A DNA stretch of 64,000 bases, taken from Oceaniglobus trochenteri (GTDB lineage Bacteria; Pseudomonadota; Alphaproteobacteria; Rhodobacterales; Rhodobacteraceae). Location: positions 558,001 to 622,000 of the forward strand of contig NZ_JACNMM010000002.1 of the NCBI RefSeq assembly GCF_020529025.1, given 5' to 3'. This document shows positions 10,473-20,572 of this stretch, piece after piece. Numbering within the stretch: position 1 is the first letter of the stretch; the number at the start of each line of letters is the position of its first letter. The notes below the pieces were generated by a model. It made no database searches, was not told where the DNA came from, and was given only the letters and a program-made list of their open reading frames with translations. The position numbers and the translations under genes are program-made.

Positions 10473-10732
10473 TGGTTGCGCAAGGCGTCGATAAGCTCGT
10501 CCTTGGTCATGTCCGAACGCCCCTCGATCTCCAGTTCTTGCGCCCGCTCGTACAGGTCGTCCTTGGTCCACTCCTCGTAAGGCGGTGCCTTTCCGCCCTT
10601 CTTCGACGGATGCTGGTCGGGCGCGGCCCTGGCATTGGCGATCCGCGCCGCCTTCTCCTTGCTCGCCCCGTCGTCGCGCAGGGCCTGATAGGTCTCGTCG
10701 TCCTTGATGGTCGGTCCGTGATCCTTGGTAAT
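10469..10732 (-). CDS. Rho-N-like small protein with an apparent AUU start codon
   Basis: The 87-residue protein belongs to a conserved small family (probably DUF7218) with a C-terminal Rho termination factor N-terminal-like helix-extended-loop-helix (about residues 52-86: EEWTKDDLYERAQELEIEG, then SDMTKDELIDALRNH). The N-terminus DHGPTIKDDETYQALRDDG and KEKAARIAN fit the family start. The coding frame begins at ATT 10732, exactly 5 bases after AGGAGG. A TGA lies in frame 5 codons upstream of the ATT, and no ATG/GTG/TTG occurs before residue 74. It overlaps the DUF6497 gene by 4 bases. RNA or DNA binding is inferred only from the fold. Confidence 0.82.
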   Translation of the reverse strand: MTKDHGPTIKDDETYQALRDDGASKEKAARIANARAAPDQHPSKKGGKAPPYEEWTKDDLYERAQELEIEGRSDMTKDELIDALRNH

Positions 10733-10786
10733 GGCAGCCTCCTTTCACGGAAAACCCGCCGGCGCCCATGACGGTTCCCCCGCCCC

Positions 10787-10863
10787 CATCTTTGGTCCTC
10801 AAATATCCCGGGGAGCGCGAGGGGCTGGCCCCTCGCACGCCCGCCGGGGACGCGCCGGTGCGG
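10787..10863 (-). repeat. hairpin-rich intergenic repeat, copy B
   Basis: It lies directly after the pccB stop on the minus strand. It has a GAGGGGC/GCCCCTC-type hairpin, then CCCCGGGATATTTGAGGACCAAAGATGG. The first hairpin differs in sequence from copies A, C, D and E, but the 3' tail is conserved. It may end pccB transcription. Confidence 0.7.
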
Positions 10864-12396
10864 TCACAGCGGAATGTTGTCATGCTTCTTCCATGGATTG
10901 CTCAAAGCCTTGCCGCGCAGCGAGGCAAAGGCGCGACAGACCCGCTTGCGGGTCGAATGGGGCAGGATCACCTCGTCGATGAACCCGCGTTCGGCCGCCT
11001 TGAAGGGGTTGGCGAAACTGGTTTCGTATTCGGCCGTACGCGCGGCGATCTTTTCGGGGTCGCCCAATTCCCCGCGATACAGGATCTCGGTCGCGCCCTT
11101 GGCGCCCATCACCGCGATTTCCGCCGTGGGCCAGGCATAGTTCAGATCGCCCCGCAGGTGTTTGGACGCCATCACGTCATAGGCGCCGCCATAGGCCTTA
11201 CGGGTGATCACCGTTACCTTGGGCACCGTCGCCTCGCCATAGGCAAAGAGCAGCTTCGCCCCGTGCTTGATGACCCCGCCGAACTCCTGCCCCGTGCCGG
11301 GCAGGAAGCCGGGCACATCCACCAGAGTCAGGATCGGGATTTCGAAGGCATCGCAAAAGCGCACGAAACGCGCGGCCTTGCGGGAACTGTCGATATCAAG
11401 GCACCCGGCCAGGACCATCGGCTGGTTGGCCACCACGCCGACGGTCGATCCCTCCAGCCGGATGAAACCGGTCAGGATGTTGCGGGCGAATTCTTCCTGG
11501 ATCTCGTAGAAATCGCCTTCGTCCGCCAGTTTGACGATCAGTTCCTTCATGTCATAGGGCGTGTTCGCATTCGCCGGAATCAGGGTATCCAGGCTGTGGT
11601 CCAGCCGCCTCGGATCGTCGAAGAAGGGGCGCACCGGCGGTTTCGAGCGGTTGTTGAGCGGCAGGAAATCCACCAGACGACGGATTTCGGTCAGCGCGAT
11701 CACGTCGTTTTCGAAGGCGCCGTCGGCCACGCTGGACTTGCGTGTATGGGTCGCGGCGCCGCCCAGTTCCTCGGCCGTCACCACCTCGTTCGTGACGGTC
11801 TTCACCACGTCGGGGCCGGTGACGAACATGTAGCTGGAATCGCGCACCATGAAGATGAAATCGGTCATCGCGGGCGAATAGACCGCCCCGCCCGCACAGG
11901 GGCCCATGATGACGCTGATCTGCGGCACCACCCCACTGGCCAGCACGTTCTTCTGGAACACCTCGGCATAGCCGGCAAGGCTGGCGACACCTTCCTGGAT
12001 GCGCGCGCCCCCCGAATCGTTCAGCCCGATCACCGGCGCCCCGTTGCGCATCGCCATGTCCATGATCTTGCAGATCTTTCCGGCGTGGGTTTCACTCAGC
12101 GATCCGCCCAGCACGGTGAAATCCTGGGAATAGACATAGACCTGCCGCCCGTTGATCGTGCCCCAGCCGGTGATCACGCCATCGCCCGGCACCTTGGCCC
12201 CCGCCATGCCGAAATCGGTACAGCGGTGGGTGACGAACATGTCGAATTCCTCGAAACTGTCGTCGTCCAGCAAAAGCTCGATCCGTTCACGCGCGGTCAG
12301 CTTGCCCTTGGCGTGCTGGGCGTCGATGCGGGCCTGCCCGCCGCCCATGCGCGCATCGGCCCGGCGCTGTTCCAGTTGTTGCAGGATGTCGGCCAT
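10864..12396 (-). CDS. pccB: propionyl-CoA carboxylase, carboxyltransferase beta subunit
   Basis: The 510-residue carboxyltransferase transfers CO2 from biotin on PccA to propionyl-CoA. It has the two crotonase-like halves: the N-terminal domain with [23 protein letters not shown] and the oxyanion-loop [12 protein letters not shown], and the C-terminal domain with [17 protein letters not shown] and [17 protein letters not shown] 12396 follows a GGGGGG stretch; a further in-frame ATG lies 18 bases upstream (12414). TTTGCAAA-type sites lie in its upstream region and the cognate regulator is encoded 1.5 kb away, so it is probably induced by propionyl-CoA through PccR. Confidence 0.95.
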   Translation of the reverse strand: MADILQQLEQRRADARMGGGQARIDAQHAKGKLTARERIELLLDDDSFEEFDMFVTHRCTDFGMAGAKVPGDGVITGWGTINGRQVYVYSQDFTVLGGSLSETHAGKICKIMDMAMRNGAPVIGLNDSGGARIQEGVASLAGYAEVFQKNVLASGVVPQISVIMGPCAGGAVYSPAMTDFIFMVRDSSYMFVTGPDVVKTVTNEVVTAEELGGAATHTRKSSVADGAFENDVIALTEIRRLVDFLPLNNRSKPPVRPFFDDPRRLDHSLDTLIPANANTPYDMKELIVKLADEGDFYEIQEEFARNILTGFIRLEGSTVGVVANQPMVLAGCLDIDSSRKAARFVRFCDAFEIPILTLVDVPGFLPGTGQEFGGVIKHGAKLLFAYGEATVPKVTVITRKAYGGAYDVMASKHLRGDLNYAWPTAEIAVMGAKGATEILYRGELGDPEKIAARTAEYETSFANPFKAAERGFIDEVILPHSTRKRVCRAFASLRGKALSNPWKKHDNIPL

Positions 12397-12460
12397 CGCG
12401 CCCCCCGTTTTCATTTCGAACAGTCTTACGCCTTCGCCCCCATCGGGAAAAGCGGCAACG

Positions 12461-12516
12461 CGCAAATTTGCAAATTCTGCCTCAGACAGCGCCAATTAAT
12501 CGCGAAACTGCAAATC
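12461..12516 (-). promoter_or_regulatory. putative PccR/ScfR operators upstream of pccB
   Basis: On the minus strand there are two related repeats, ATTTGCAGTTTCGCG (12501-12515) and ATTTGCAAATTTGCGCG (12459-12475). They are 65-120 bases upstream of the pccB ATG. ScfR regulators such as PccR of Rhodobacter are reported to recognise TTTGCAAA-type repeats (recalled, not checked). The same core occurs ahead of pccR at 13828, which strengthens the assignment. Confidence 0.65.
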
Positions 12517-12573
12517 AACCCCGGCGCGATATCCCTCTGGACGCCACCCCGGGCAAGCCATAGGTTGCCTGCG

Positions 12574-13791
12574 ATGTCCAATACCGTGAAGGTGCGCTTT
12601 CTTGATCGCACCACTCCCCCGCATCTCGTCACCCTGATCCTGCTGGCCGGGATTTCGGCCCTGGCGATGAACATGTTCCTGCCCTCGCTGCCGGGAATGA
12701 CCGCGTATTTCGAAACCGATTACGCGACGATGCAACTGTCGGTGGCCTTTTACCTGGTCGGCAACGCGGTGTTGCAGCTGTTCATCGGCCCCATTTCCGA
12801 CCGTTATGGCCGTCGCCCTGTCATCCTGTTCGGGGGCGGGGTGTTCATTGTCGCCACGCTGGCCTGCATCTATGCGCCGACGATCGAGATCTTCCTTGCC
12901 CTGCGCGTCGTCCAGGCCATCGTGATCTCGGGTCTCGTGCTCAGCCGCGCCGTGATCCGCGACATGGTTCCCCAGGCACAGGCGGCCTCGATGATCGGCT
13001 ATGTCACCATGGGCATGGCAGTGGCGCCGATGCTGGCCCCGGCCATCGGCGGGGCGCTGGATTCGGCCTTCGGCTGGAAGGCCAGCTTCTGGGTGCTGGT
13101 GGCCATGGGCGTTTTCGTTCAGTGGCTTGTCTGGAAAGACCTGGGCGAAACCGCCGCGGTCAGCACCACATCGCTGCGCGAACAGATGCGCGAATATCCC
13201 GAACTGCTCGGCTCGCGCCGCTTCTGGGGCTATTGCCTGACGGCGGCCTTCACCTCGGGCGCCTTCTTTGCCTACCTGGGCGGGGCGCCCTATGTCGGCA
13301 CCAATGTCTTCGGAATGGACCCGGCGACGCTGGGCCTGTTCTTCGGGGCGCCGGCCATCGGCTATATGGTGGGCAATTTCATCACCGGGCGCTATGCCGT
13401 GCGCCACGGGATCAACGCCATGATCCTGGCCGGCGCGATCCTGGCCGCTGGCGGATTGTTCGCCGCACTGGTGCTGTTCCTGCTGGGGCTTGGCGGGCCG
13501 CTTGTCTTCTTCGGTTTCATGATCTCGGTCGGGCTGGGCAATGGCATGGTCCTGCCCAACGCCACCTCGGGGATGCTGTCGGTACGCCCGCATCTTGCCG
13601 GAACGGCCTCGGGGCTGGGCGGATCGATCATGATCGGCGGCGGCGCGGCACTATCCGTTCTGGCGGGCATCGCGCTTGAGACGGGCCATGGCGCCCTGCC
13701 GCTGATGTGGATCATGGCGGGCACGGCGGCGCTTTCGCTGGCCTTCGCGCTTTACACCGTGCGCCGCGACAGGGCGATGACCGGCAGCTGA
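12574..13791 (+). CDS. Bcr/CflA family drug-resistance MFS transporter
   Basis: The 405-residue protein has 12 predicted membrane helices. The MFS signature between helices 2 and 3 reads GPISDRYGRRPVILFGG, and the helix 4-5 region reads RVVQAIVISGLVLSRAVIRD, typical of Bcr/CflA drug-proton antiporters. ATG 12574 is chosen; the much longer frame to the left is antisense to pccB and is not coding. It sits between pccB and pccR, divergent from pccB, so the TTTGCAAA sites lie in its promoter too. The physiological substrate is unknown. Confidence 0.88.
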   Translation: MSNTVKVRFLDRTTPPHLVTLILLAGISALAMNMFLPSLPGMTAYFETDYATMQLSVAFYLVGNAVLQLFIGPISDRYGRRPVILFGGGVFIVATLACIYAPTIEIFLALRVVQAIVISGLVLSRAVIRDMVPQAQAASMIGYVTMGMAVAPMLAPAIGGALDSAFGWKASFWVLVAMGVFVQWLVWKDLGETAAVSTTSLREQMREYPELLGSRRFWGYCLTAAFTSGAFFAYLGGAPYVGTNVFGMDPATLGLFFGAPAIGYMVGNFITGRYAVRHGINAMILAGAILAAGGLFAALVLFLLGLGGPLVFFGFMISVGLGNGMVLPNATSGMLSVRPHLAGTASGLGGSIMIGGGAALSVLAGIALETGHGALPLMWIMAGTAALSLAFALYTVRRDRAMTGS

Positions 13792-13807
13792 CCCTTGCCA
13801 GCCGCGC

Positions 13808-13849
13808 TTTGCAACGGCAAAACAGGCTTTGCAAAGCTCTGCGAAAGGC
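13808..13849 (+). promoter_or_regulatory. putative PccR/ScfR operator upstream of pccR
   Basis: TTTGCAACGGCAAAAC (13808-13823) is followed by TTTGCAAAGCTCTGCGAAA (13828-13846), ending 8 bases before the regulator ATG. The position over the start suggests autoregulation, and the motif matches the sites before pccB. Confidence 0.6.
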
Positions 13850-13854
13850 GCGCC

Positions 13855-15246
13855 ATGGCCACCCAGAAACTTTATGCCGGTGTGAAACTGCGCGACATCC
13901 GCACGCGCCTGGGCCTGACGCAAAAGGCCTTTGCCGAAAGGCTGGGCGTTTCGCTCCCCTACCTGAACCAGATGGAGAACAACCACCGTCCCGTCTCAAC
14001 CGGCGTGGTGCTGGGCCTGGCGGGCGAATTCGGCTTCGACGTGACCGAACTGACCAGCGGCGAGGCCGAGCGCGTGGTGGCTGACATGCGCGAAGCCCTG
14101 GCCGACCCGGTTTTCGCCGACGACCCGCCCCCGCTGGCCGACCTGCGCCTGGCCGCATCGAACGCACCGGCCCTGGCGCGGGCCTTCCTGCACCTGCACC
14201 GCAGTTACCGCGAGACCCATGAAAGGCTTGCCTCGCTGGATGAGGCCCTGGGCCGCGACGGGCGCGCCGTCCAGCAGAGCCCATGGGAAGAGGTACGCGA
14301 CTTCTTTCACTATTGCGGCAATTACATCGACGCGGTCGACCGCGCAGCCGAGAGATTTGCACAAAACGGGGATTCGGCCCATCGCGCGGTCGAAGCGCTG
14401 AAGGCCCGGGGCATCGAGACGGTGATCGCCGATACCGAGCTGCTGCGCCGCTTCGACGGCCCGGCCGGGCGCCTTACCCTGTCGGCCCGCGCCGCGCCCG
14501 CCACCCGGGCCTTCCAGCTTTTGCACCAATTGGCCCTGCTGACCCAGGACGACCTGATCGAGGCAACGCTCGATCTCGCGCGGTTCCGCTCTTCCGAGGC
14601 GCGGGACATCGCCAAGCTGGGGCTTGCCAACTACTTTGCCGGCGCCGCCCTTCTGCCCTATGGGGCCTTTCTGGCCGCGGCGCAGGAAACCCGCCACGAC
14701 TTGGAGCGGCTATCGGACCGTTTCGGCGCCAGCATCGAACAGGTGGCCCATCGCCTTTCAACCCTGCAACGCCCCGGGGCGAAGGGCATTCCGTTCTTCT
14801 TCGTGCGGGTCGATCAGGCCGGCACGATCACCAAGCGGCATTCGGCCACGCAGTTGCAGTTCGCGCGTTTCGGCGGCGCCTGCCCGCTGTGGAACGTCCA
14901 CCGGGCCTTCGAGACGCCGGGGCGGTTCTTGCGCCAACTGGCGCAGACGCCGGACGGGTTGCGCTATCTCTGCCTGGCCCGCGACGTCAGCAAGTCGGGC
15001 GGCAGCTTCACCGCCCCCACCCGACGCTTCGCCATCGGTCTGGGGTGCGAGGTGAAACATGCGCCGGCGCTGGTCTATGCCGATACGCTGGACCTGTCGC
15101 CGGGCGCCGTCTTTGAACCCATCGGCGTGTCCTGCCGGATCTGCGAACGCGAGGATTGCCACCAACGCTCGGTCCCGCCGCTGGAGCGGCGCCTTACCAT
15201 CGACCCGGACCGCCGCGCCACCCTGCCCTACCGCGTGGGCGGATAG
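13855..15246 (+). CDS. pccR: short-chain fatty acyl-CoA transcriptional regulator (ScfR family)
   Basis: The 463-residue protein has an N-terminal Xre-type helix-turn-helix (residues 5-65, including LRDIRTRLGLTQKAFAERLG and SLPYLNQMENN). A long central region is related to ImmA/IrrE-like domains. The C-terminal DUF2083-type domain has cysteines in CRICEREDCHQRSVPP. This is the architecture of RamB/MccR/PccR, which sense acyl-CoA intermediates. Genomic position beside pccB and the shared TTTGCAAA motifs argue for PccR. ATG 13855 is chosen because 20 codons of upstream open frame would run through the operator. Confidence 0.9.
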   Translation: MATQKLYAGVKLRDIRTRLGLTQKAFAERLGVSLPYLNQMENNHRPVSTGVVLGLAGEFGFDVTELTSGEAERVVADMREALADPVFADDPPPLADLRLAASNAPALARAFLHLHRSYRETHERLASLDEALGRDGRAVQQSPWEEVRDFFHYCGNYIDAVDRAAERFAQNGDSAHRAVEALKARGIETVIADTELLRRFDGPAGRLTLSARAAPATRAFQLLHQLALLTQDDLIEATLDLARFRSSEARDIAKLGLANYFAGAALLPYGAFLAAAQETRHDLERLSDRFGASIEQVAHRLSTLQRPGAKGIPFFFVRVDQAGTITKRHSATQLQFARFGGACPLWNVHRAFETPGRFLRQLAQTPDGLRYLCLARDVSKSGGSFTAPTRRFAIGLGCEVKHAPALVYADTLDLSPGAVFEPIGVSCRICEREDCHQRSVPPLERRLTIDPDRRATLPYRVGG

Positions 15247-15308
15247 GCGGTTGAGCCTTTACGCCCCGCCCACCGCTCTGTAACCCTTAGTCAAACAGGG
15301 AGGATTCC

Positions 15309-15761
15309 ATGGAACTCACCGGCAGCCGCATCATCGACGCCGACCGCGCCACCGTCTGGGCGCATCTGAACGACCCCGAAACCCTGCGCGCCTGCATCCC
15401 CGGCTGCGAGGAACTGACAGGCAGCCCCGAAGAAGGGTTCGAGGCCGTGGTGAAACAGAAAATCGGCCCGGTGAAGGCCACCTTCAAGGGCAAAGTCACC
15501 CTGTCGGACGTGAACCCGCCCGAAAGCTATCGCATCTCGGGCGAGGGCAAGGGCGGCGTGGCCGGCTTTGCCAAGGGCGGCGCCAACGTGGTTCTGGCCG
15601 AGGTCGAAGAAGGCACCGAGCTGTCCTATGTGGCGGATGTCGCCATCGGCGGCAAGCTGGCGCAACTGGGCAGCCGGTTGATCGACGGCGTATCGCGCAA
15701 GCTGTCGGACGAATTCTTCACCCGCTTCAAGGACCACGTCGAGGGCGGCGCCGAGGAGTGA
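15309..15761 (+). CDS. CoxG/SRPBCC family protein
   Basis: The 150-residue START/SRPBCC-fold protein begins MELTGSRIIDADRATVWAHL, with LRACIPGCEELTGSP and the core KQKIGPVKATFKGKV, typical of carbon monoxide dehydrogenase subunit G (CoxG). CoxG proteins bind hydrophobic ligands and have been tied to maturation or membrane recruitment of molybdenum hydroxylases. No coxSML genes are in the window, so it is probably a stand-alone paralogue. A GGGAGG ribosome binding site precedes the ATG. Repeat copy C follows the stop. Confidence 0.85.
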   Translation: MELTGSRIIDADRATVWAHLNDPETLRACIPGCEELTGSPEEGFEAVVKQKIGPVKATFKGKVTLSDVNPPESYRISGEGKGGVAGFAKGGANVVLAEVEEGTELSYVADVAIGGKLAQLGSRLIDGVSRKLSDEFFTRFKDHVEGGAEE

Positions 15762-15766
15762 GGCCG

Positions 15767-15836
15767 AAGGGGGGCCTTCTGCCCCCCGCGTCGCTGCGCG
15801 ACGCCCCCCCCGAGGATATTTCAAGACCAAAGATGG
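15767..15836 (+). repeat. hairpin-rich intergenic repeat, copy C
   Basis: It begins 6 bases after the CoxG stop in plus orientation: GGGGGGC/GCCCCCC hairpin, GCGTCGC/GCGACGC hairpin, then CCCCCGAGGATATTTCAAGACCAAAGATGG split over 15809-15836. It also abuts the convergent betA stop, so it may separate the two convergent units. Confidence 0.78.
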
Positions 15837-15838
15837 AC

Positions 15839-17497
15839 CTATCGTTGTGACGTGCGCCAGGTCGGGTTGATCCAGGCCTCGGCGTTTTCGGCCGGAAGAG
15901 GGCCGCGCCCCAGGATATGATCGGCGGCCTTTTCGCCCACCATGATCGACGGCGCGTTCAGGTTGCCGTTGGTGATCTGGGGAAAGACCGAACTGTCGGC
16001 CAGGCGCAGCCTGTCGACGCCGATCACCCGGCATTCGGGATCGACCACCGCCCAGGGGTCATCCGCCGCGCCCATGCGGGCGGTGCCGCAGGGGTGATAG
16101 GCGCTTTCGACGTGATCGCGGATCACGGCGTTGAGATCCTCGTCACTTTGCACCGCCTTGCCCGGCTGAATCTCGTGCCCCGCGAAGGGGGCGAAGGCCG
16201 GTTGCGCGAAAATCTCGCGGGTCAGGCGGATGCAGGTGCGGAATTCTTCCCAATCCTGTTCCTGTGACATGTAGTTGAACCGGATCACCGGCGCGGCCCT
16301 GGGATCGTCGCTGCGCAGGGTGACGGTTCCGCGCGAGGCGCTGCGCATGGGGCCGACATGGGCCTGAAAGCCGTGGCCCTCGGCGGCTGCCCGCCCGTCA
16401 TAGCGCACGGCGATGGGCAGGAAATGGTACTGGATGTCCGGGTATTCGATGCCCGCGCGGCTGCGGATGAAGGCCGCACTTTCGAACTGGTTGCTGGCGC
16501 CGGGTCCGGTGCCGGTGAACAGCCAGCGCGCCCCGACATAGGCCTTGCCCAAAAGGTTCCAGTAGCGGAACAGCGAGATCGGCTGGGTCGCGGCCATCTG
16601 GACGTAGAGTTCAAGGTGGTCCTGGAGGTTTTCCCCCACGCCGGGACGATCCACCAGAGGCGTGATGCCATGTTCGGCCAGATGCGCCGCCGGACCGATG
16701 CCCGAGAGCATCAGCAACTTGGGCGAGTTGATGGACGAGGCGGCGAGGATCACCTCGCGCCGGGCGCGGACGATCCGGCGCTGGCCGCCCCGTTCGATCT
16801 CGACCCCGACGGCGCGGCCCTCTTCGATTACCACGCGACAGGCCAGGGCACGCAGCAGATGGCAGTTCGGGCGCTTCAGGGCGGGTTTCAGATAGGCATT
16901 GGCGGCCGACCAGCGGCGACCGTTGAAGATGGTCGCCTCCATCGGGCCAAAGCCTTCCTGCTGGCGGCCGTTGTAATCGTCGGTCGCGGGGTATCCGGCC
17001 TGCACCCCGGCCTCGACGAAGGCGCGCACCAGAGGATTGTCGCGGCGCCCGCGCGAGACGTGCAGCGGGCCGTCGCTGCCCCGCCAGCCGGGATCGCCGC
17101 CGTGGCCGCCATGGTGCCACTGCTCCATGCGCTTGAAGTAGGGCAGGACATCGGCAAAGCCCCAGCCCCTGGCGCCCATCTCGGCCCAGGTGTCGAAGTC
17201 GCGGGCATGGCCGCGGACATAGACCATGCCGTTGATGCTGCTGGAGCCGCCGATGACCTTGCCGCGCGGGGTGGCCATGCGGCGCCCGCCGAGGTTGGGT
17301 TCGGGTTCGCTGGAATAGCCCCAGTCATAGCGGGGCATGTTCATGGGAAAGGACAGCGCGCCCGGCATCTGGATGAAGGGGCCCGCGTCGCTGCCGCCGT
17401 GTTCGACGACAAGGACCGAGGCGCCGCTCTCGCTCAGCCGACAGGCCATGGCGCAGCCGGCGCTGCCCGCGCCGACGATGACGAAATCGGCTTCCAT
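15839..17497 (-). CDS. betA: choline dehydrogenase
   Basis: The 552-residue GMC oxidoreductase oxidises choline to betaine aldehyde at the membrane. The N-terminal FAD-binding motif is [21 protein letters not shown] signature 1 is in [19 protein letters not shown] and signature 2 in [21 protein letters not shown]. The C-terminal active-site region has [13 protein letters not shown], with the catalytic His, and the [17 protein letters not shown] motif. It is last in betI-betC-betB-betA, 67 bases after betB. Confidence 0.94.
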   Translation of the reverse strand: MEADFVIVGAGSAGCAMACRLSESGASVLVVEHGGSDAGPFIQMPGALSFPMNMPRYDWGYSSEPEPNLGGRRMATPRGKVIGGSSSINGMVYVRGHARDFDTWAEMGARGWGFADVLPYFKRMEQWHHGGHGGDPGWRGSDGPLHVSRGRRDNPLVRAFVEAGVQAGYPATDDYNGRQQEGFGPMEATIFNGRRWSAANAYLKPALKRPNCHLLRALACRVVIEEGRAVGVEIERGGQRRIVRARREVILAASSINSPKLLMLSGIGPAAHLAEHGITPLVDRPGVGENLQDHLELYVQMAATQPISLFRYWNLLGKAYVGARWLFTGTGPGASNQFESAAFIRSRAGIEYPDIQYHFLPIAVRYDGRAAAEGHGFQAHVGPMRSASRGTVTLRSDDPRAAPVIRFNYMSQEQDWEEFRTCIRLTREIFAQPAFAPFAGHEIQPGKAVQSDEDLNAVIRDHVESAYHPCGTARMGAADDPWAVVDPECRVIGVDRLRLADSSVFPQITNGNLNAPSIMVGEKAADHILGRGPLPAENAEAWINPTWRTSQR

Positions 17498-17564
17498 CAG
17501 CCTGCTCCTCGGTCCTTCGGTTCCTCATCGCGAAAAGCGACCGAAAGGGAGCGATGAGCGCCGT

Positions 17565-19058
17565 TCAAAACGGTGCCTCGACATCGCCCATGGCCACATA
17601 AACCGAGCGGACCTGGCTGTAGTGGTTGATCGCTTCCTTCGAGTTCTCGCGCCCCACGCCGCTGGCCTTCACGCCGCCGAAGGGCGCCTCGACCGGGGCC
17701 AGGTTGTAGGTGTTGATATAGCATGTGCCCGCCTGAAACCCCTGCGCCACGCGATGGGCGCGGGTCAGATCGCGGGTGAAGACCCCGGCCGCCAGCCCGA
17801 ATTCGGTGGCATTGGCGCGGGCCATCACCTCGTCCTCGGTGTCGAAATCCAGCACCGACAGGACGGGGCCGAAAATCTCGTCGCGGGCGATTGTCATCTC
17901 GTCGGTCACGTCGGTAAAGACCGTGGGTTCCAGGAAAAACCCCTCGCGTTCGGCCCGCCCGCCGCCATGGGCCAGGGTCGCGCCCTCGGCCTGGCCCTTC
18001 TCGATGAAGCCCTGCACGATTTGCATCTGCCGTTCACTGACCATGGGGCCGAAATTCACCGCGGGGTCCAGCGGATCGCCCATCACCACCCCCTTCAGCC
18101 TTTCGCACAGCCGCGCCACGAAAGCGTCACGCAGTCCGCGCTGCACGAAGACCCGGGTGCCGTTCGAGCAGACCTGACCGGAGGAATAGAAATTGCCCAG
18201 GATCGCGCCCGAAACCGCCTTTTCCAGGTCGGCATCCTCGAAGATCACCATGGGGGATTTGCCGCCCAGCTCCATCGTGACGTGTTTCATGCCCTCGGCG
18301 GCTGCCGCATAGACGCGCCGGCCCGTGGGGACGGAACCGGTAAGCGATACCTTGGCCACCCTGTCATCGGTGACAAGCGCGGCGCCGACCGCGCCCATGC
18401 CCTGCACCACGTTGAAGACACCCGGCGGCGCGCCTGCCTCGATCAGGATCTCGGCCACCTTCAGGGCGCAGAGCGGCGTGGTTTCGCTGGGCTTGAACAC
18501 CATGGTGTTGCCGCAGGCCAGCGCCGGGGCGGCCTTCCAGCAGGCGATCTGGGTGGGATAGTTCCAGGCCCCGATCCCGACGCAGACGCCCAGCGGTTCG
18601 CGCACGGTATAGACCCAGTCTTCGCCCAGGCGGATATGTTCGCCGGTCAGGCTGCCGGCAAGGCCGCCGAAATACTCCAGCGCATCGGCACCGCTGGTGG
18701 CATCGGCCACGCTGGTTTCCTGATAGGGTTTGCCGGTGTCCAGCGTTTCAAGCACCGACAGATCGTGGTTGCGGTCGCGCATGATGTCGGCGGCGCGGCG
18801 CAGGATGCGGCCACGCTCGGTTCCGGTCATCGCGGACCATTGCGCGCCGGCCCGTTCGGCGGCGGCGAGGGATTGTTCGATTATTGCAGGCGTAGCCGCG
18901 TGCAGACGGGCGATTTGCGCACCGGTTGCGGGATAAATGCAATCGATCGGATCGCCGCTTTCGTCCTCGACATACTGTCCGTCGATGAAATGGCTGGCAG
19001 TGGGCTGGGCATCATGGGGCATGGTTTGGGTATTTTCATCAGCAAAAGGCAGGGTCAT
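17565..19058 (-). CDS. betB: betaine aldehyde dehydrogenase
   Basis: The 497-residue NAD(P)-dependent aldehyde dehydrogenase converts betaine aldehyde to glycine betaine. It has [16 protein letters not shown] with the general-base Glu, and [17 protein letters not shown] with the catalytic Cys. ATG 19058 overlaps the betC stop (ATGA) and has a GGGG box, so it is preferred. A second ATG at 19022 would give the more usual 485 residues but has no clear ribosome binding site. Confidence 0.94.
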   Translation of the reverse strand: MTLPFADENTQTMPHDAQPTASHFIDGQYVEDESGDPIDCIYPATGAQIARLHAATPAIIEQSLAAAERAGAQWSAMTGTERGRILRRAADIMRDRNHDLSVLETLDTGKPYQETSVADATSGADALEYFGGLAGSLTGEHIRLGEDWVYTVREPLGVCVGIGAWNYPTQIACWKAAPALACGNTMVFKPSETTPLCALKVAEILIEAGAPPGVFNVVQGMGAVGAALVTDDRVAKVSLTGSVPTGRRVYAAAAEGMKHVTMELGGKSPMVIFEDADLEKAVSGAILGNFYSSGQVCSNGTRVFVQRGLRDAFVARLCERLKGVVMGDPLDPAVNFGPMVSERQMQIVQGFIEKGQAEGATLAHGGGRAEREGFFLEPTVFTDVTDEMTIARDEIFGPVLSVLDFDTEDEVMARANATEFGLAAGVFTRDLTRAHRVAQGFQAGTCYINTYNLAPVEAPFGGVKASGVGRENSKEAINHYSQVRSVYVAMGDVEAPF

Positions 19059-20572
19059 TCGCCCCGGGGAAAGCGGGCAGTCTCTTCGACGGTGTTCAGG
19101 TCCATGTGGTTGCGCATGAAACGGTTCGCGGCGTCCTGCCGCGGCTGGAAATCCCATGGGGCATAGCTGCCCTGGCGCAGGGCATCGTAGACCACCCAGC
19201 GGCGGGCCTGGCTGGCGCGCACCTCGGCGTCGAACTGCTCCAGGTCCCAGCGGGCGGCAGCGGCCCGGCGGAAGTTCTCGAGCGTCTTCGCATGGGCCGG
19301 ATCGTCCAGCAGGTTGGTCAGTTCGTCGGGGTCGGATTCAAGATCGAAAAGCTGTTCGGGATCGAGCGCGCAGTTGATGTATTTCCACCGCCCCTGACGC
19401 AGAGCGACCAGCGGCGAATAGGAGGCCTCGGCGGCATATTCCATCATCACCGGTTCATGGCGGACCGTGCCGCGGGCCAGCGGCATCAGGCTTTGCCCGT
19501 CGGTGAAGGGCATGACCTGGGCCAGATCCAGCCCCGCGAGATCGCAGAGCGTGGGGCAGATATCCAGCGTGCTGACCGGCGTGTCGAACCGGCCCACGGG
19601 CACGCCCGGCCCGCTGATCATCAGCGGCACCCGCGACGAGCCTTCGAGGAAATTCATCTTGAACCACAGGCCCCGTTCACCCAGCATATCGCCGTGATCC
19701 GAAACCAGCACGATCACCGCCTCTTGCCGGGTGCCTTCCAGCGCCGTCAGAACCTCGCCGATCTTGTCGTCGAGATAGGAGATATTGGCGAAATAGGCCC
19801 GGCGCGAGCGTTGCACGTCCGTCTCGGAGATGTCGAAATCGCGCCAGTTGTTGGCGTCGAAGATGCGTTGCGAATGCGGGTCATGGTCGTCATAGGTCAT
19901 GGCCGGAACCCGGGGCGACAGGTGTTCGCAATCCTCGTAGAGATCCCAGTATTTCTTCCGCGCGACATAGGGGTCGTGGGGATGGGTGAAGCTGACGGTC
20001 AGGCACCAGGGGCGGTCATCCTTGCCGCGCGCCAGGTCATAGACCTTGCGGGTGGCGTGATGGGCCACCTCGTCGTCGTACTCCATCTGGTTGGTGATCT
20101 CGGCCACGCCCGCGCCGGTGACGCTGCCCATGTTGTGATACCACCAGTCGATCCTTTCGCCCGGTTTGCGGTAATCCGGGGTCCAGCCGAAATCGGCCGG
20201 GTAAATATCTGTGGTCAGGCGTTCTTCGAAGCCGTGCAGCTGGTCGGCGCCGACAAAGTGCATCTTGCCCGAAAGGCAGGTCTGGTAACCGCCGCGCCGC
20301 AGGTGGTGGGCGAAGGTCGGCATGTCCGAGGGGAAGGCCGCCGCGTTGTCGTAGACGCCCGTCTTGCTGGGCAGAAGCCCGGTCATGAACGACGCGCGGC
20401 TGGGCCCGCAGAGCGGCGAGGCGCAATAGGCGTTGGAAAACCGGGCCGAGCGCGCCGCCAGCCGTTTCAGGTTGGGCGCGTGCAGCCAGTCTGCGGGGCC
20501 ATCCTCAAACAGCGTGCCGGTCAGTTGGTCCACCATGAAGACCAGGATGTTGGGAGAGGGTTTCGTGTTCAT
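19055..20572 (-). CDS. betC: choline-sulfatase
   Basis: The 505-residue sulfatase hydrolyses choline-O-sulfate to choline. It has the sulfatase signature [11 protein letters not shown], in which Cys55 should be converted to formylglycine, metal-binding MVDQ at the N-terminus, and [13 protein letters not shown] (metal-binding Asp/His). No signal peptide is seen, in line with cytoplasmic BetC enzymes. It overlaps betI and betB by 4 bases on each side. A formylglycine-generating enzyme would be needed from elsewhere in the genome. Confidence 0.94.
   Translation of the reverse strand: MNTKPSPNILVFMVDQLTGTLFEDGPADWLHAPNLKRLAARSARFSNAYCASPLCGPSRASFMTGLLPSKTGVYDNAAAFPSDMPTFAHHLRRGGYQTCLSGKMHFVGADQLHGFEERLTTDIYPADFGWTPDYRKPGERIDWWYHNMGSVTGAGVAEITNQMEYDDEVAHHATRKVYDLARGKDDRPWCLTVSFTHPHDPYVARKKYWDLYEDCEHLSPRVPAMTYDDHDPHSQRIFDANNWRDFDISETDVQRSRRAYFANISYLDDKIGEVLTALEGTRQEAVIVLVSDHGDMLGERGLWFKMNFLEGSSRVPLMISGPGVPVGRFDTPVSTLDICPTLCDLAGLDLAQVMPFTDGQSLMPLARGTVRHEPVMMEYAAEASYSPLVALRQGRWKYINCALDPEQLFDLESDPDELTNLLDDPAHAKTLENFRRAAAARWDLEQFDAEVRASQARRWVVYDALRQGSYAPWDFQPRQDAANRFMRNHMDLNTVEETARFPRGE

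Noticed and set aside
10768-12573. N-terminal extension of the MFS gene running antisense through pccB
   Set aside because: MFS homology begins only after ATG 12574, and the extension has no recognisable domain.
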